Assembly (NCBI GenBank): GCA_022013235.1
Contig: JAKLQR010000137.1
Location: 1 to 15,767 of the forward strand
Length of the DNA stretch: 15,767 nt
Direction of reading: 5' to 3'
DNA from: Thermodesulfovibrionales bacterium
Lineage (GTDB): Bacteria > Nitrospirota > Thermodesulfovibrionia > Thermodesulfovibrionales > SM23-35
The position numbers were made by a program, and so were the translations under genes. The notes under the pieces are model-generated. The model did no database searches. It had not been told where the DNA came from and worked only from the letters and a program-made list of their open reading frames with translations. Of this stretch, positions 1-6,072 are shown piece after piece (positions within the stretch are counted from its first letter, which is position 1; every line of letters begins with the position of its first letter).

Positions 1-300
1 AAATTGAATACATTAACGCATGACAAGCGATACGCAGTAATTCAGCAACGCACTCTATGAACCTGAAGCAAATACCCTCCCTGAGTATGATTGTAATCTG
101 CATTATAACGCCTCAAAATAACAGTAAGAAACATTTCATTGAAGGGGAATACTTTTCTGTATTTTCATTAAATTATGCATTATTAACGCCAGGTTGCAAT
201 GGTAATCAAAAAAAATACCATCCCCTACATACGTAGGATTGCTTTTTTATAGGAAAGAAGTGAATATTTATGTATAAAGGTATGGTGAGGGATAACTAAA
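1..300. other. AT-rich non-coding leader region with short repeats
   Basis: No credible coding region is visible. The stretch is strongly AT-rich. It holds three related short motifs in direct orientation: CATTAACGC at 11-19, CATTATAACGCC at 101-112 and CATTATTAACGCC at 178-190. A potential hairpin ATGGTA/TACCAT lies at 199-204 and 216-221 with an A-rich loop. It is followed by the inverted repeat CCTAC-ATAC-GTAGG at 224-237. A TATAAA box is at 273-278 with no convincing -35 partner. The region probably carries the control signals for the PAS gene starting at 301, but no promoter can be fixed from sequence alone. Confidence 0.5.
224..237. promoter_or_regulatory. Short inverted repeat, possible operator or weak terminator
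   Basis: CCTAC-ATAC-GTAGG is a 5-bp stem with a 4-base centre, followed within a few bases by a T-run (243-248). It could be a dimeric regulator site upstream of the PAS gene (TACGTA-like half sites are typical of some LuxR/FixJ-type regulators, an analogy only) or a weak intrinsic terminator for transcription entering from the left. The sequence alone does not decide between the two. Confidence 0.3.
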
Positions 301-1222
301 ATGAAGGAAGAATCTGAATTAATTCTGGATAATGCCATGTACAAAATCATGCAAGACTCACTTAATTCTTTGCCTATAGGAGTTACCATCACTGATATAG
401 AGGGCAAAATTATCTATACAAATAACGCTGAAGCATCAATGCATGGATACACCGTTGAAGAACTAATCGGAAATGATGCGCGAATAATGGCCCCTCCTCA
501 TTTATGGAAGTATTTAGATTTTGAGAAACTACATAAAATGGGAGATTGGAAGCGGAAAACTATCAATATCAAAAAAAAATGGAGAGCTATTCCCTGTCCA
601 GTTAACTTCTATCGCGATAAAGAACGTTAGTGGTGTGCCACTTGGCATAATTACAGTTTGCGAAGACATAACTAAGCAAAATAAATCTGAAGAAATGTTA
701 AGGGAACTTGAAGAACGTTATAGTAGTCTATTTGAAAATGCCCATGACATGATTCAAAGTGTTTCAGCGGATGGTCATTTCATCTTCGTAAATCCGGCAT
801 GGTTAAAGACCTTGGGCTATACATGGGATGAACTTAAGAAAATTACTATTTTTGATATTTTACATCCAAGTTGTAAACCACATTGCGTAGAAGCTTTTAG
901 AAAGGTAATATCAGGTGAATCAATAAATAATGTAGAGGCAATATTTATTGCAAAAGATGGCAGACAAATCCTTGTTGCGGGGAATCTGCATGCACGTTCA
1001 ATTGGTCAAGAAGTAATTGCATCCCAAGGGATATTCCGAGACGTCACTAAGCGCAAAAAAGCAGAAGAATCTCTCAAAGCGAGTGAACAAGAACTGAAGA
1101 AGAAAGTGAATGATCTTGAGGATTTTTACAAGATGGCTGTTGGCAGAGAACTGAGGATGAAAGAATTAAAAGAAGAAATTGCAGAATTAAAGAAAGAATT
1201 AGGACAATATAGAAAACAATAG
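301..1222 (+). pseudogene. Two-PAS-domain sensor protein, frameshifted in an A9 tract
   Basis: Two overlapping reading frames together encode one PAS protein. The first frame (301-630) gives the start of PAS domain 1; the second (open from before 521 to the stop at 1220-1222) gives its end, reading NGELFPVQLTSIAI and closing with the usual EDITKQ-type exit motif. The switch point is the run of nine A at 571-579; eight A would restore about 306 residues. The restored protein would have PAS1 at ~15-130, PAS2 at ~140-260 (ENAHDMIQSVSADGHFIFVN, ending FRDVTKRKKAEE) and a C-terminal coiled coil (~255-306) containing FYKMAVGRELRMKELKEEI. There is no kinase, GGDEF or output domain, so it would act as a stand-alone sensor or partner protein. 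GAGGG at 287-291 is a plausible ribosome site for ATG 301. The gene is clearly AT-richer than the rest of the window. Sequencing error, true mutation and slippage-based expression all remain possible. Confidence 0.8.
571..579 (+). other. A9 homopolymer at the PAS-gene frameshift
   Basis: Nine consecutive A sit exactly where the PAS protein must change from the frame of ATG 301 to the frame that ends at 1222. Reading eight A gives an uninterrupted PAS domain (INIKKNGELFPV). Runs of this length are known sites of polymerase slippage and of homopolymer sequencing error. Confidence 0.85.
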
Positions 1223-1228
1223 AAAAGC

Positions 1229-1516
1229 CTATGCTGTCTTGTCCTGCTTTTTGAACTCCAATCCAACCTTCACGGAACTGTTCCCCATTGTTAAAGTCCA
1301 GCGAACGATTGCACAACGGGAATCCTCGGTGAGGATGCTTCGGATGACGATCTCTTCTCCTTCTGAAAGGGGATGATTCGTGATCATACATAACCCGGAA
1401 TGGCTGAAATCCTGTATTATTCCTTTCAGGACTTTATCGGCTGGATGTGATGAGAGAGAATACTCTATAAGCTGGGAAAAATCATACCGTGAATTCTTTC
1501 TTTGTCCGGTTGTCAT
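1229..1516 (-). CDS. PilZ domain protein (c-di-GMP receptor)
   Basis: This 95-residue protein is a stand-alone PilZ domain. The two parts of the c-di-GMP binding signature are both intact: RKNSR (RxxxR) near residue 6 and DFSHSG (D/NxSxxG) near residue 37, followed by the expected beta-barrel strands ending in VGLEFKK. By family knowledge such proteins bind cyclic di-GMP and relay it to motility, adhesion or polysaccharide machinery through protein contact; nothing here names the partner. The start ATG at 1516 is preceded by AAAGGGA, a good ribosome site. The gene has its own sigma70-like promoter and converges on the PAS gene with only 6 bp between their stop codons. Confidence 0.88.
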   Translation of the reverse strand: MTTGQRKNSRYDFSQLIEYSLSSHPADKVLKGIIQDFSHSGLCMITNHPLSEGEEIVIRSILTEDSRCAIVRWTLTMGNSSVKVGLEFKKQDKTA

Positions 1517-1536
1517 TTTGTCCCTTTGACAACTTT

Positions 1537-1566
1537 GTTATAAACAAAATGTATATTATTTGTCAA
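1537..1566 (-). promoter_or_regulatory. Sigma70-type promoter of the PilZ gene
   Basis: On the minus strand TTGACA (1561-1566) is followed after 18 bases by TATAAC (1537-1542). Transcription would start near 1530 and give a leader of only about 14 bases that holds the AAAGGGA ribosome site before ATG 1516. The promoter lies inside an inverted repeat, TTTGACAA (1525-1532) and TTGTCAAA (1560-1567), which could be an operator. Confidence 0.55.
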
Positions 1567-1634
1567 ATAGCTCAAGGGAAGAAAGAAGACCGGAACACTG
1601 CGGAGCCGGCGAAACCCTATAAATATTCAGAAGA

Positions 1635-2078
1635 TTATCGCATCGAATCCAGAATTATTGTCACAGGACCGTCGTTTATTGAATGCACCTTCATATGAGC
1701 TCCGAATTTACCGGTGACGACAGTGAGGCCGGTTCCACTCAATCTGTCCGCAAACCTGCGGTAAAAGACTTCAGCCTTATCCGGCTCTTCTGCACCGTCA
1801 AATGACGGGCGGTTGCCTTTTCTGCAATCCGCAGAAAGGGTGAACTGGGATACAACAAGGACGTTCCCTTTAATATCCTGCACCGAAAGGTTCATATTCT
1901 GCTCCCCGTCTTCGAATATCCTCAGTTGAGAGGTTTTTTTGAGCAGGTATTCCATATCTTTGTCCGTGTCTCCTTTTTCTACTCCGAGGAAGACAAGGAG
2001 CCCCTTTCCGATTTCTGAAACGGCGTTTCCGTTGATTGTGACTTTCGCCTCTGATACCCGTTGTATGAGTGCCTTCAT
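1635..2078 (-). CDS. dtd: D-aminoacyl-tRNA deacylase
   Basis: The 147-residue protein has the length and layout of bacterial DTD. It hydrolyses D-amino acids (and glycine mischarged on tRNA-Ala) from tRNA in the cytoplasm, a translation proofreading step. Visible family motifs are the N-terminal MKALIQRVSEAKV, the SQFTL motif at 77-81 in SQFTLSADCRKGNRPSF, and NDGPVT at 135-140 containing the Gly-cisPro pair (137-138) that excludes L-aminoacyl substrates. The start at 2078 gives the normal N-terminus, although no strong ribosome site is visible. It lies 44 bp downstream of the GH57 C-terminal fragment and probably belongs to the same minus-strand transcript. Nothing in the protein looks damaged. 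Confidence 0.95.
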   Translation of the reverse strand: MKALIQRVSEAKVTINGNAVSEIGKGLLVFLGVEKGDTDKDMEYLLKKTSQLRIFEDGEQNMNLSVQDIKGNVLVVSQFTLSADCRKGNRPSFDGAEEPDKAEVFYRRFADRLSGTGLTVVTGKFGAHMKVHSINDGPVTIILDSMR

Positions 2079-2086
2079 TGTTTTAA

Positions 2087-2117
2087 ACTTTTCACTCTGA
2101 ACTCATCACTTTTCACT
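2087..2117. repeat. Short direct repeat between dtd and the GH57 fragment
   Basis: The decamer ACTTTTCACT occurs at 2087-2096 and again at 2108-2117, filling most of the 44-bp gap upstream of dtd. No promoter or terminator is recognisable in it. Confidence 0.5.
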
Positions 2118-2122
2118 TTCCT

Positions 2123-2416
2123 TTAATACCAAAGCATCGCCTCAAAGTCAGGCGTCGGGACCGTAAGCATGATGTGGCCTCTCCACGGACACCGTTCTAT
2201 CTCCTCACCGTCTTTTGTGATACAGATCGAAAAATTGATAACATCATTTTCCCGTGCGTTCAGATCGGTAAACGGTATGCCTATCTCGAGAATATCCCCG
2301 AACGCCGCATCGGGAATATCTTTCACTTTTTTCCATTCGCCATTCGTTTTTTCATGCAGTGATGCAGAGAGAGCAGGCTTGATTGAGACAGAAACTTTCA
2401 TGACGGACGGCTTCAC
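2123..2416 (-). pseudogene. Detached C-terminal domain of the GH57 glycosidase
   Basis: This 97-codon segment lies in the same frame as the GH57 gene and is separated from it by one TAA codon at 2450-2452. Reading through that codon continues sensibly: ...RADPVMPLN, stop, then FPEEISFSIDFVKPSVMK, a beta-sandwich-like segment (FGDILEIGIPFTDLNARENDV) and the end WRGHIMLTVPTPDFEAMLWY. From family knowledge, long bacterial GH57 proteins of this type end in such a domain with a terminal (L/M)WY. The first possible start, GTG at 2416, has no ribosome site at useful distance, so separate translation is doubtful. It is most simply the tail of one gene cut by a nonsense codon or a base-call error; termination readthrough is less likely. 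Confidence 0.72.
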
Positions 2417-2449
2417 GAAATCAATCGAGAACGAAATCTCTTCCGGAAA

Positions 2450-2452
2450 TTA
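2450..2452 (-). other. In-frame TAA interrupting the GH57 gene
   Basis: The codon between AAC (Asn 615) and TTT (Phe) is TAA. One base change to GAA, CAA or AAA would join the 615-residue catalytic part to the downstream ~108 codons in the same frame. Confidence 0.8.
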
Positions 2453-4297
2453 GTTCAGCGGCATCACAGGGTCTGCTCTCAGAAAAAGGGTTTCCTTATT
2501 GAACCCGTAATAAATGCTTGAGAGAAGACTTTCAGCCTTGTGCATGCTTCCACCTGATTTCCTGATATCCATCTGCGCTCCCTGATACCATTCGTAATAA
2601 CTGGTGACGATTCCGTCAATCTTCGGGTCGATGAACCCCCGGATTGCGACAGTAGGAGCGATGCTCCTGTCCTCCCTGAGAACAGGAATAAAGAGAAAGG
2701 GCGGGATTTCTTTTTCCATTTCCCTGTAAACCTTCATCAGATTCATTCTGAACAGTTCGTCGAAATCTTTTTGGGTCTCGGTGATATGGTCATCCCCGTA
2801 CCACCAGTTCCAGTCGCTTCCCTCTGCGATATATATAGATTTCCATGCTTCAGAAAGGTCTTTTTCCGGATGCATACCCTGAAAAAGCTCCAGTTCCTTT
2901 CTCGTATCCGACAGGTAGTCCCAGGCTGTGTTGTCCTCCTCATGTCCGATCCATACGGCGTAGTTTGCGTAGATCCAGGATCCTGGATGGAGCGTTTCCA
3001 AGGGAGAGCCCTTGTCATAATTGTCGAGAAATTCGGATACGGTCACTGTCTGCAGCCGTTTATTTGTCGAGAGACCCTCATAGAGATATTTCAGAAAGTC
3101 GTATCCGTCGTTTGAATAATATTCCCACGCATTCTCGCCGTCGAGTATGATGGACACGAGGTGCGGTTTGTCCTTCGGAATACTCTTTGCAATTCCCTCC
3201 AGCTTCCGAATTAAGTCATTCGCCGCGCTCATCGGGTCCCATTTCGCATATACGAACCCGATAAGGTCTGAAAGAAGATGGTCACGGAAGATGATCGAAA
3301 CGTTCCCGAAGGTATGGGGGCTATAGAGAGTTCGGGGATCAAGGAGAGTCCTCGCAGAATCCCTGAGCTGCTTCCCGGTTGAGATCGCGAGGATGTCCTC
3401 ATCGGTTGCAAGCCACTGAATGCCCGCGTGTGCTGCAATTTTTACCACCTCTTCACTCACAGAACCTTCCGAAGGCCACATGCCATGGGGCCGGTAGCCG
3501 AATATTTTGTCAAAATAATCGATCCCGGTCCTGATCTGTTTCTCGGCATCTCCGGGATATGTAAACCGGTGCTGGGGAAGGTCTATGTTTGGCAGCGCAA
3601 CCCGGGCGATATTTGTATCACAGAGCAGGGGGAGAATAGGGTGATAGAACGGAGAACAGGAGAGTTCGATCTGACCGTTCTGCGACAATTCCTTGTACCG
3701 CGGGATGATCTTCTTCAGTATCGAGAGTTGTTTCTCTATGACGAGCTGCTTGTCCTCTTCGGTAAAGTCCCTCCCTTTTTCGACAAGCATCCTGAGGTCG
3801 GGATCATTCTGCCTGAAAAGGGGATCTATCCAGCACAGGTTGAAGAGGAGCTGGAGATCGAGAAAATCCTGAATGCTGAAATAACGCGCCAACCGTGTGA
3901 GCTCGCTCCTGATGAGATGGACACCCCTTTTGGAAAGGATCTCGGAATAGCGCGGGAAGGGTTTGATCATTGTATCCCAGTTGGCAAGGAAAAAATTTTC
4001 GAGGAGAAACACCTTGTCCTCATCGGAGAGTTCGGAAGCCTTTTTTATGCTCAGTTCAAGGTAGCGGTCCCGGGCATTGTTGTCTGAATAATCCGAAATC
4101 TGTTCGAGGAGGGAAGGGGTGAAGTTAAAGGTCTGTTTAATCGCAGGGAAGCCGCTCTGAATCTCTACCATATCAAGATAGTCCTTCGTGCCGTGGAGCC
4201 TCACCCATGGAAGTCTGTAGAGGCCTGTGAGAGGTTCTTTATAGAAAGGCTGGTGCATATGCCAGAGAAAGGCGATGTAGAGAGGGCTATCGGTCAT
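2450..4297 (-). CDS. Glycoside hydrolase family 57 protein (alpha-glucan active)
   Basis: The 615-residue product carries the GH57 signatures. HQP is at 15-17 in LWHMHQPFY. The nucleophile Glu is at 277 in GMWPSEGS, and the presumed acid/base Asp is at 386 in ILDGENAWEYY. Other features are a WIGHEEDNTAWD segment (~449-460) and a tryptophan-rich SDWNWWYGDDH segment (~494-504). GH57 enzymes are retaining alpha-amylases, amylopullulanases or 4-alpha-glucanotransferases. A role in glycogen or malto-oligosaccharide turnover is likely, but the exact activity cannot be read from sequence. There is no signal peptide, so it is cytoplasmic. ATG 4297 overlaps the 3' end of ftsB by 11 bp, implying coupled translation. 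The gene ends early: a TAA at 2450 separates it from an in-frame C-terminal domain (2123-2449). All catalytic residues lie before the stop, so the truncated form might still be active. Confidence 0.88.
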   Translation of the reverse strand: MTDSPLYIAFLWHMHQPFYKEPLTGLYRLPWVRLHGTKDYLDMVEIQSGFPAIKQTFNFTPSLLEQISDYSDNNARDRYLELSIKKASELSDEDKVFLLENFFLANWDTMIKPFPRYSEILSKRGVHLIRSELTRLARYFSIQDFLDLQLLFNLCWIDPLFRQNDPDLRMLVEKGRDFTEEDKQLVIEKQLSILKKIIPRYKELSQNGQIELSCSPFYHPILPLLCDTNIARVALPNIDLPQHRFTYPGDAEKQIRTGIDYFDKIFGYRPHGMWPSEGSVSEEVVKIAAHAGIQWLATDEDILAISTGKQLRDSARTLLDPRTLYSPHTFGNVSIIFRDHLLSDLIGFVYAKWDPMSAANDLIRKLEGIAKSIPKDKPHLVSIILDGENAWEYYSNDGYDFLKYLYEGLSTNKRLQTVTVSEFLDNYDKGSPLETLHPGSWIYANYAVWIGHEEDNTAWDYLSDTRKELELFQGMHPEKDLSEAWKSIYIAEGSDWNWWYGDDHITETQKDFDELFRMNLMKVYREMEKEIPPFLFIPVLREDRSIAPTVAIRGFIDPKIDGIVTSYYEWYQGAQMDIRKSGGSMHKAESLLSSIYYGFNKETLFLRADPVMPLN

Positions 4298-4613
4298 ACT
4301 TGAAAATATATTCGTCAGGCTTTGCTAATCCAAAGTCCTCCCTCGCATGTTTTTCCCTGTGATAGGGGTCTTCCTTGAGGGACTTTATCTGGGTCCTGAG
4401 CTGTTCATTCTCCTGGTTTATTTCCCTGATATCATTTTCGATGCTCGTCTTTTTCTGATGAAGTTCCCTGTATTTCAGAAACCCCATATCCCCGAAGATG
4501 ATATTGGCGAGAAGGTAGAGGAAGCTCAGGAAGACGACGGTATAGAAGATAAGCCTTCTCTTCCTGACCTCAGAGGCGACCTGTTGCCGCAGGCGGTTAA
4601 CGGGAGTAGCCAT
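4287..4613 (-). CDS. FtsB/DivIC-family septum formation initiator
   Basis: This 108-residue protein has the classic FtsB/DivIC layout: a short basic cytoplasmic N-terminus (RKRR at ~17-20), one membrane segment (~21-42, LIFYTVVFLSFLYLLANIIFG) and a periplasmic coiled coil (~48-82, KKTSIENDIREINQENEQLR). The usual short tail YHREKHAREDFGLAKPDEYIFKY follows. By homology it joins FtsL and FtsQ in the divisome and helps activate septal peptidoglycan synthesis. The coiled-coil end plus EDFGLAKPDE is highly typical of this family. ATG 4613 lies only 2 bp after the TAG of a possible upstream mini-ORF and has no ribosome site of its own, which suggests re-initiation from upstream translation. The gene overlaps the GH57 gene by 11 bp. 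Confidence 0.88.
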   Translation of the reverse strand: MATPVNRLRQQVASEVRKRRLIFYTVVFLSFLYLLANIIFGDMGFLKYRELHQKKTSIENDIREINQENEQLRTQIKSLKEDPYHREKHAREDFGLAKPDEYIFKYDR

Positions 4614-4615
4614 TA

Positions 4616-4696
4616 CTATAAATTATAGAACGCTTTTTTGACTTTGTACACTGCAGAATTTGCCAGTTCCTCAATAGTGCTCTTGTCGGGGAACGT
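4616..4696 (-). CDS. Possible 26-codon ORF with strong ribosome site and ACG start
   Basis: A strong ribosome site, AAAAGGAG (4702-4709), overlaps the stop codon of the 454-residue gene. Five bases after it lies ACG, which opens a frame reading TFPDKSTIEELANSAVYKVKKAFYNL and ending in TAG, 2 bp before the ftsB ATG. No ATG, GTG or TTG start is available near that ribosome site in this frame. The peptide is protein-like (charged, amphipathic-helix pattern, no rare run). It may be a real micro-protein with an ACG start, one whose ATG has mutated to ACG, or a leader that couples ftsB translation to the upstream gene. No family is recognised, and the call rests only on signal placement. Confidence 0.35.
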   Translation of the reverse strand, partial: TFPDKSTIEELANSAVYKVKKAFYNL

Positions 4697-4707
4697 GTTG
4701 GCTCCTT

Positions 4708-6072
4708 TTACAGGTATTGATGCAGCAGTTCGTCCGCTTTTTTCCTGTCAAGAGGTCTGCCGGCGAGTTCAGCCCTGTTGTTTATCTGCTGAAGGGTTGT
4801 CTCCAAAAATATCTTAAATGCATGGATCTTTTTAAGGGCTTTCTCAACATCTTTTTGATCATGAGAAAGGAGATCCTGAAAAAACGAATTAAATTCGTCG
4901 TAGTCCTCATAGCGGAGCAGCTTGAAGCTGAGGCTCTCGAAGTATTCCATGAAATTTCGCAATGGCTGCATATAGTCCGGGTTTTTTTCACGGGTTGCTG
5001 TTTTCTCCTCGATAAGGGCAAGAAGCCTGGATAATATGTAGATATCTTTTCTCAGCTTCAGGGACTGGGACAGCCGTTCAGTGAAACTTTCGAAGAGGGC
5101 GTCTCCGGCGATATCGGGCCTGTACTCTCGGGTGATCTGGACTATGCTCTGCTCGATAAGATTTTTTAGTATCCCATGGCTGTTCTCGATCTTTCCCCGG
5201 AAATGCGAGGACCCTTTTTTCCGCATAATTTCCTTTAATTCCTGGACAAACACCCGCTTTGTTTCCATGGAGAACTGGTATGTGAGAGAATTCAGAAGCA
5301 TTCTGAGCGGATCGCCTTGTACTCTGCGGGAGACTGTCTGCAGGAAACTCCTGAACGCGGTAATTTCGGAACGAAGCAGGATGAGAATAACGAGGGTTGT
5401 ATGCAGTGATACTGTACGCGGGGACGTTATGTCTATATACCGGAGATAGCGGAGAAACCTGAAGAGATGAAGAAACAGGAGAGAGACATACCGTTTTGTT
5501 TCCTGTTCATGTATCGTTTTCACAATATCGGTTATGGCAGGATTGACGATGCGTTCGAATTTATGTTTCTTGTCCGGCGAAAACGGATTCAGAAATACGT
5601 TTTCACGGATCTCCTTGCTCAGCAGCTGTCCTATATTCTGATATACCGGACAGGAAATCTCTCCTGTTTTGAGAAGGTCCGTGATAATCCCCCTGAGATT
5701 CACAAAGAGATCATAGAGAAGATACAGGCTCTTCTCCGGTGAATCCTGAGTATAGAGTTTCTCTCTCATCAGGTCTCTTGCGTGGTCGTTGAGGAGTTTG
5801 GATTCGGTGAAACGCTGGAACCAGTATGCGTTTTTTCTGCTTTTTGGTATGATGAATTCAATGATGCCGATGATCCTCAGTATGACATCACGCACCACAA
5901 CCATTTCTTCATAAAAATTCCTGTTCGGGAGGTCGTCCTGTGAGACCGGAAGGTTGTCTAAAACAAAAAACCTGTCAAGAGCTCTCAGGAGCACATTGAG
6001 TTCCGAGAAGAGTTCCTTCTGTGAATTTATGGCTTGAGGGTACCAGTTGTCTTTTCTTTCATAAGAGGTCAT
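4708..6072 (-). CDS. Unknown helical 454-residue protein downstream of lpdA
   Basis: No family is recognised. The protein is predominantly alpha-helical by composition (rich in Leu, Glu, Lys, Arg, Phe, few Gly and Pro) with no signal peptide. One hydrophobic stretch (about 224-235, TTLVILILLRS) is too short and too close to charged residues to be a confident membrane span. There are no Cys/His metal clusters, Walker motifs or Rossmann motifs; it looks like a scaffold or cytoplasmic helical-repeat protein. Its ATG at 6072 overlaps the lpdA stop (ATGA, 4 bp), so it is translated with lpdA. Its stop codon is embedded in the ribosome site of the possible mini-ORF upstream of ftsB. Co-transcription with gcvH, lpdA and ftsB gives no clear functional hint. 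It is a real gene on grounds of length, overlaps and consistent codon use. Confidence 0.85.
   Translation of the reverse strand: MTSYERKDNWYPQAINSQKELFSELNVLLRALDRFFVLDNLPVSQDDLPNRNFYEEMVVVRDVILRIIGIIEFIIPKSRKNAYWFQRFTESKLLNDHARDLMREKLYTQDSPEKSLYLLYDLFVNLRGIITDLLKTGEISCPVYQNIGQLLSKEIRENVFLNPFSPDKKHKFERIVNPAITDIVKTIHEQETKRYVSLLFLHLFRFLRYLRYIDITSPRTVSLHTTLVILILLRSEITAFRSFLQTVSRRVQGDPLRMLLNSLTYQFSMETKRVFVQELKEIMRKKGSSHFRGKIENSHGILKNLIEQSIVQITREYRPDIAGDALFESFTERLSQSLKLRKDIYILSRLLALIEEKTATREKNPDYMQPLRNFMEYFESLSFKLLRYEDYDEFNSFFQDLLSHDQKDVEKALKKIHAFKIFLETTLQQINNRAELAGRPLDRKKADELLHQYL

Noticed and set aside
1567..1634. GC-richer patch CCGGAACACTGCGGAGCCGG as a possible riboswitch or terminator
   Set aside because: It does not match the c-di-GMP riboswitch consensus I know, it lies upstream of the mapped PilZ promoter, and the stem is short without a clean T-run.
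3428..4087. 219-codon plus-strand open frame opposite the GH57 gene
   Set aside because: It is antisense to a gene with clear GH57 motifs; the translation has no recognisable domain and no ribosome site, so it is a coding shadow.
4622..4650. TGTACA-17-TATAAT promoter-like match just before ftsB
   Set aside because: The transcript would start about 2 bases before the ATG with no ribosome site, and the match lies in the possible mini-ORF; a chance match in AT-rich sequence is more likely, though a leaderless ftsB transcript cannot be excluded.
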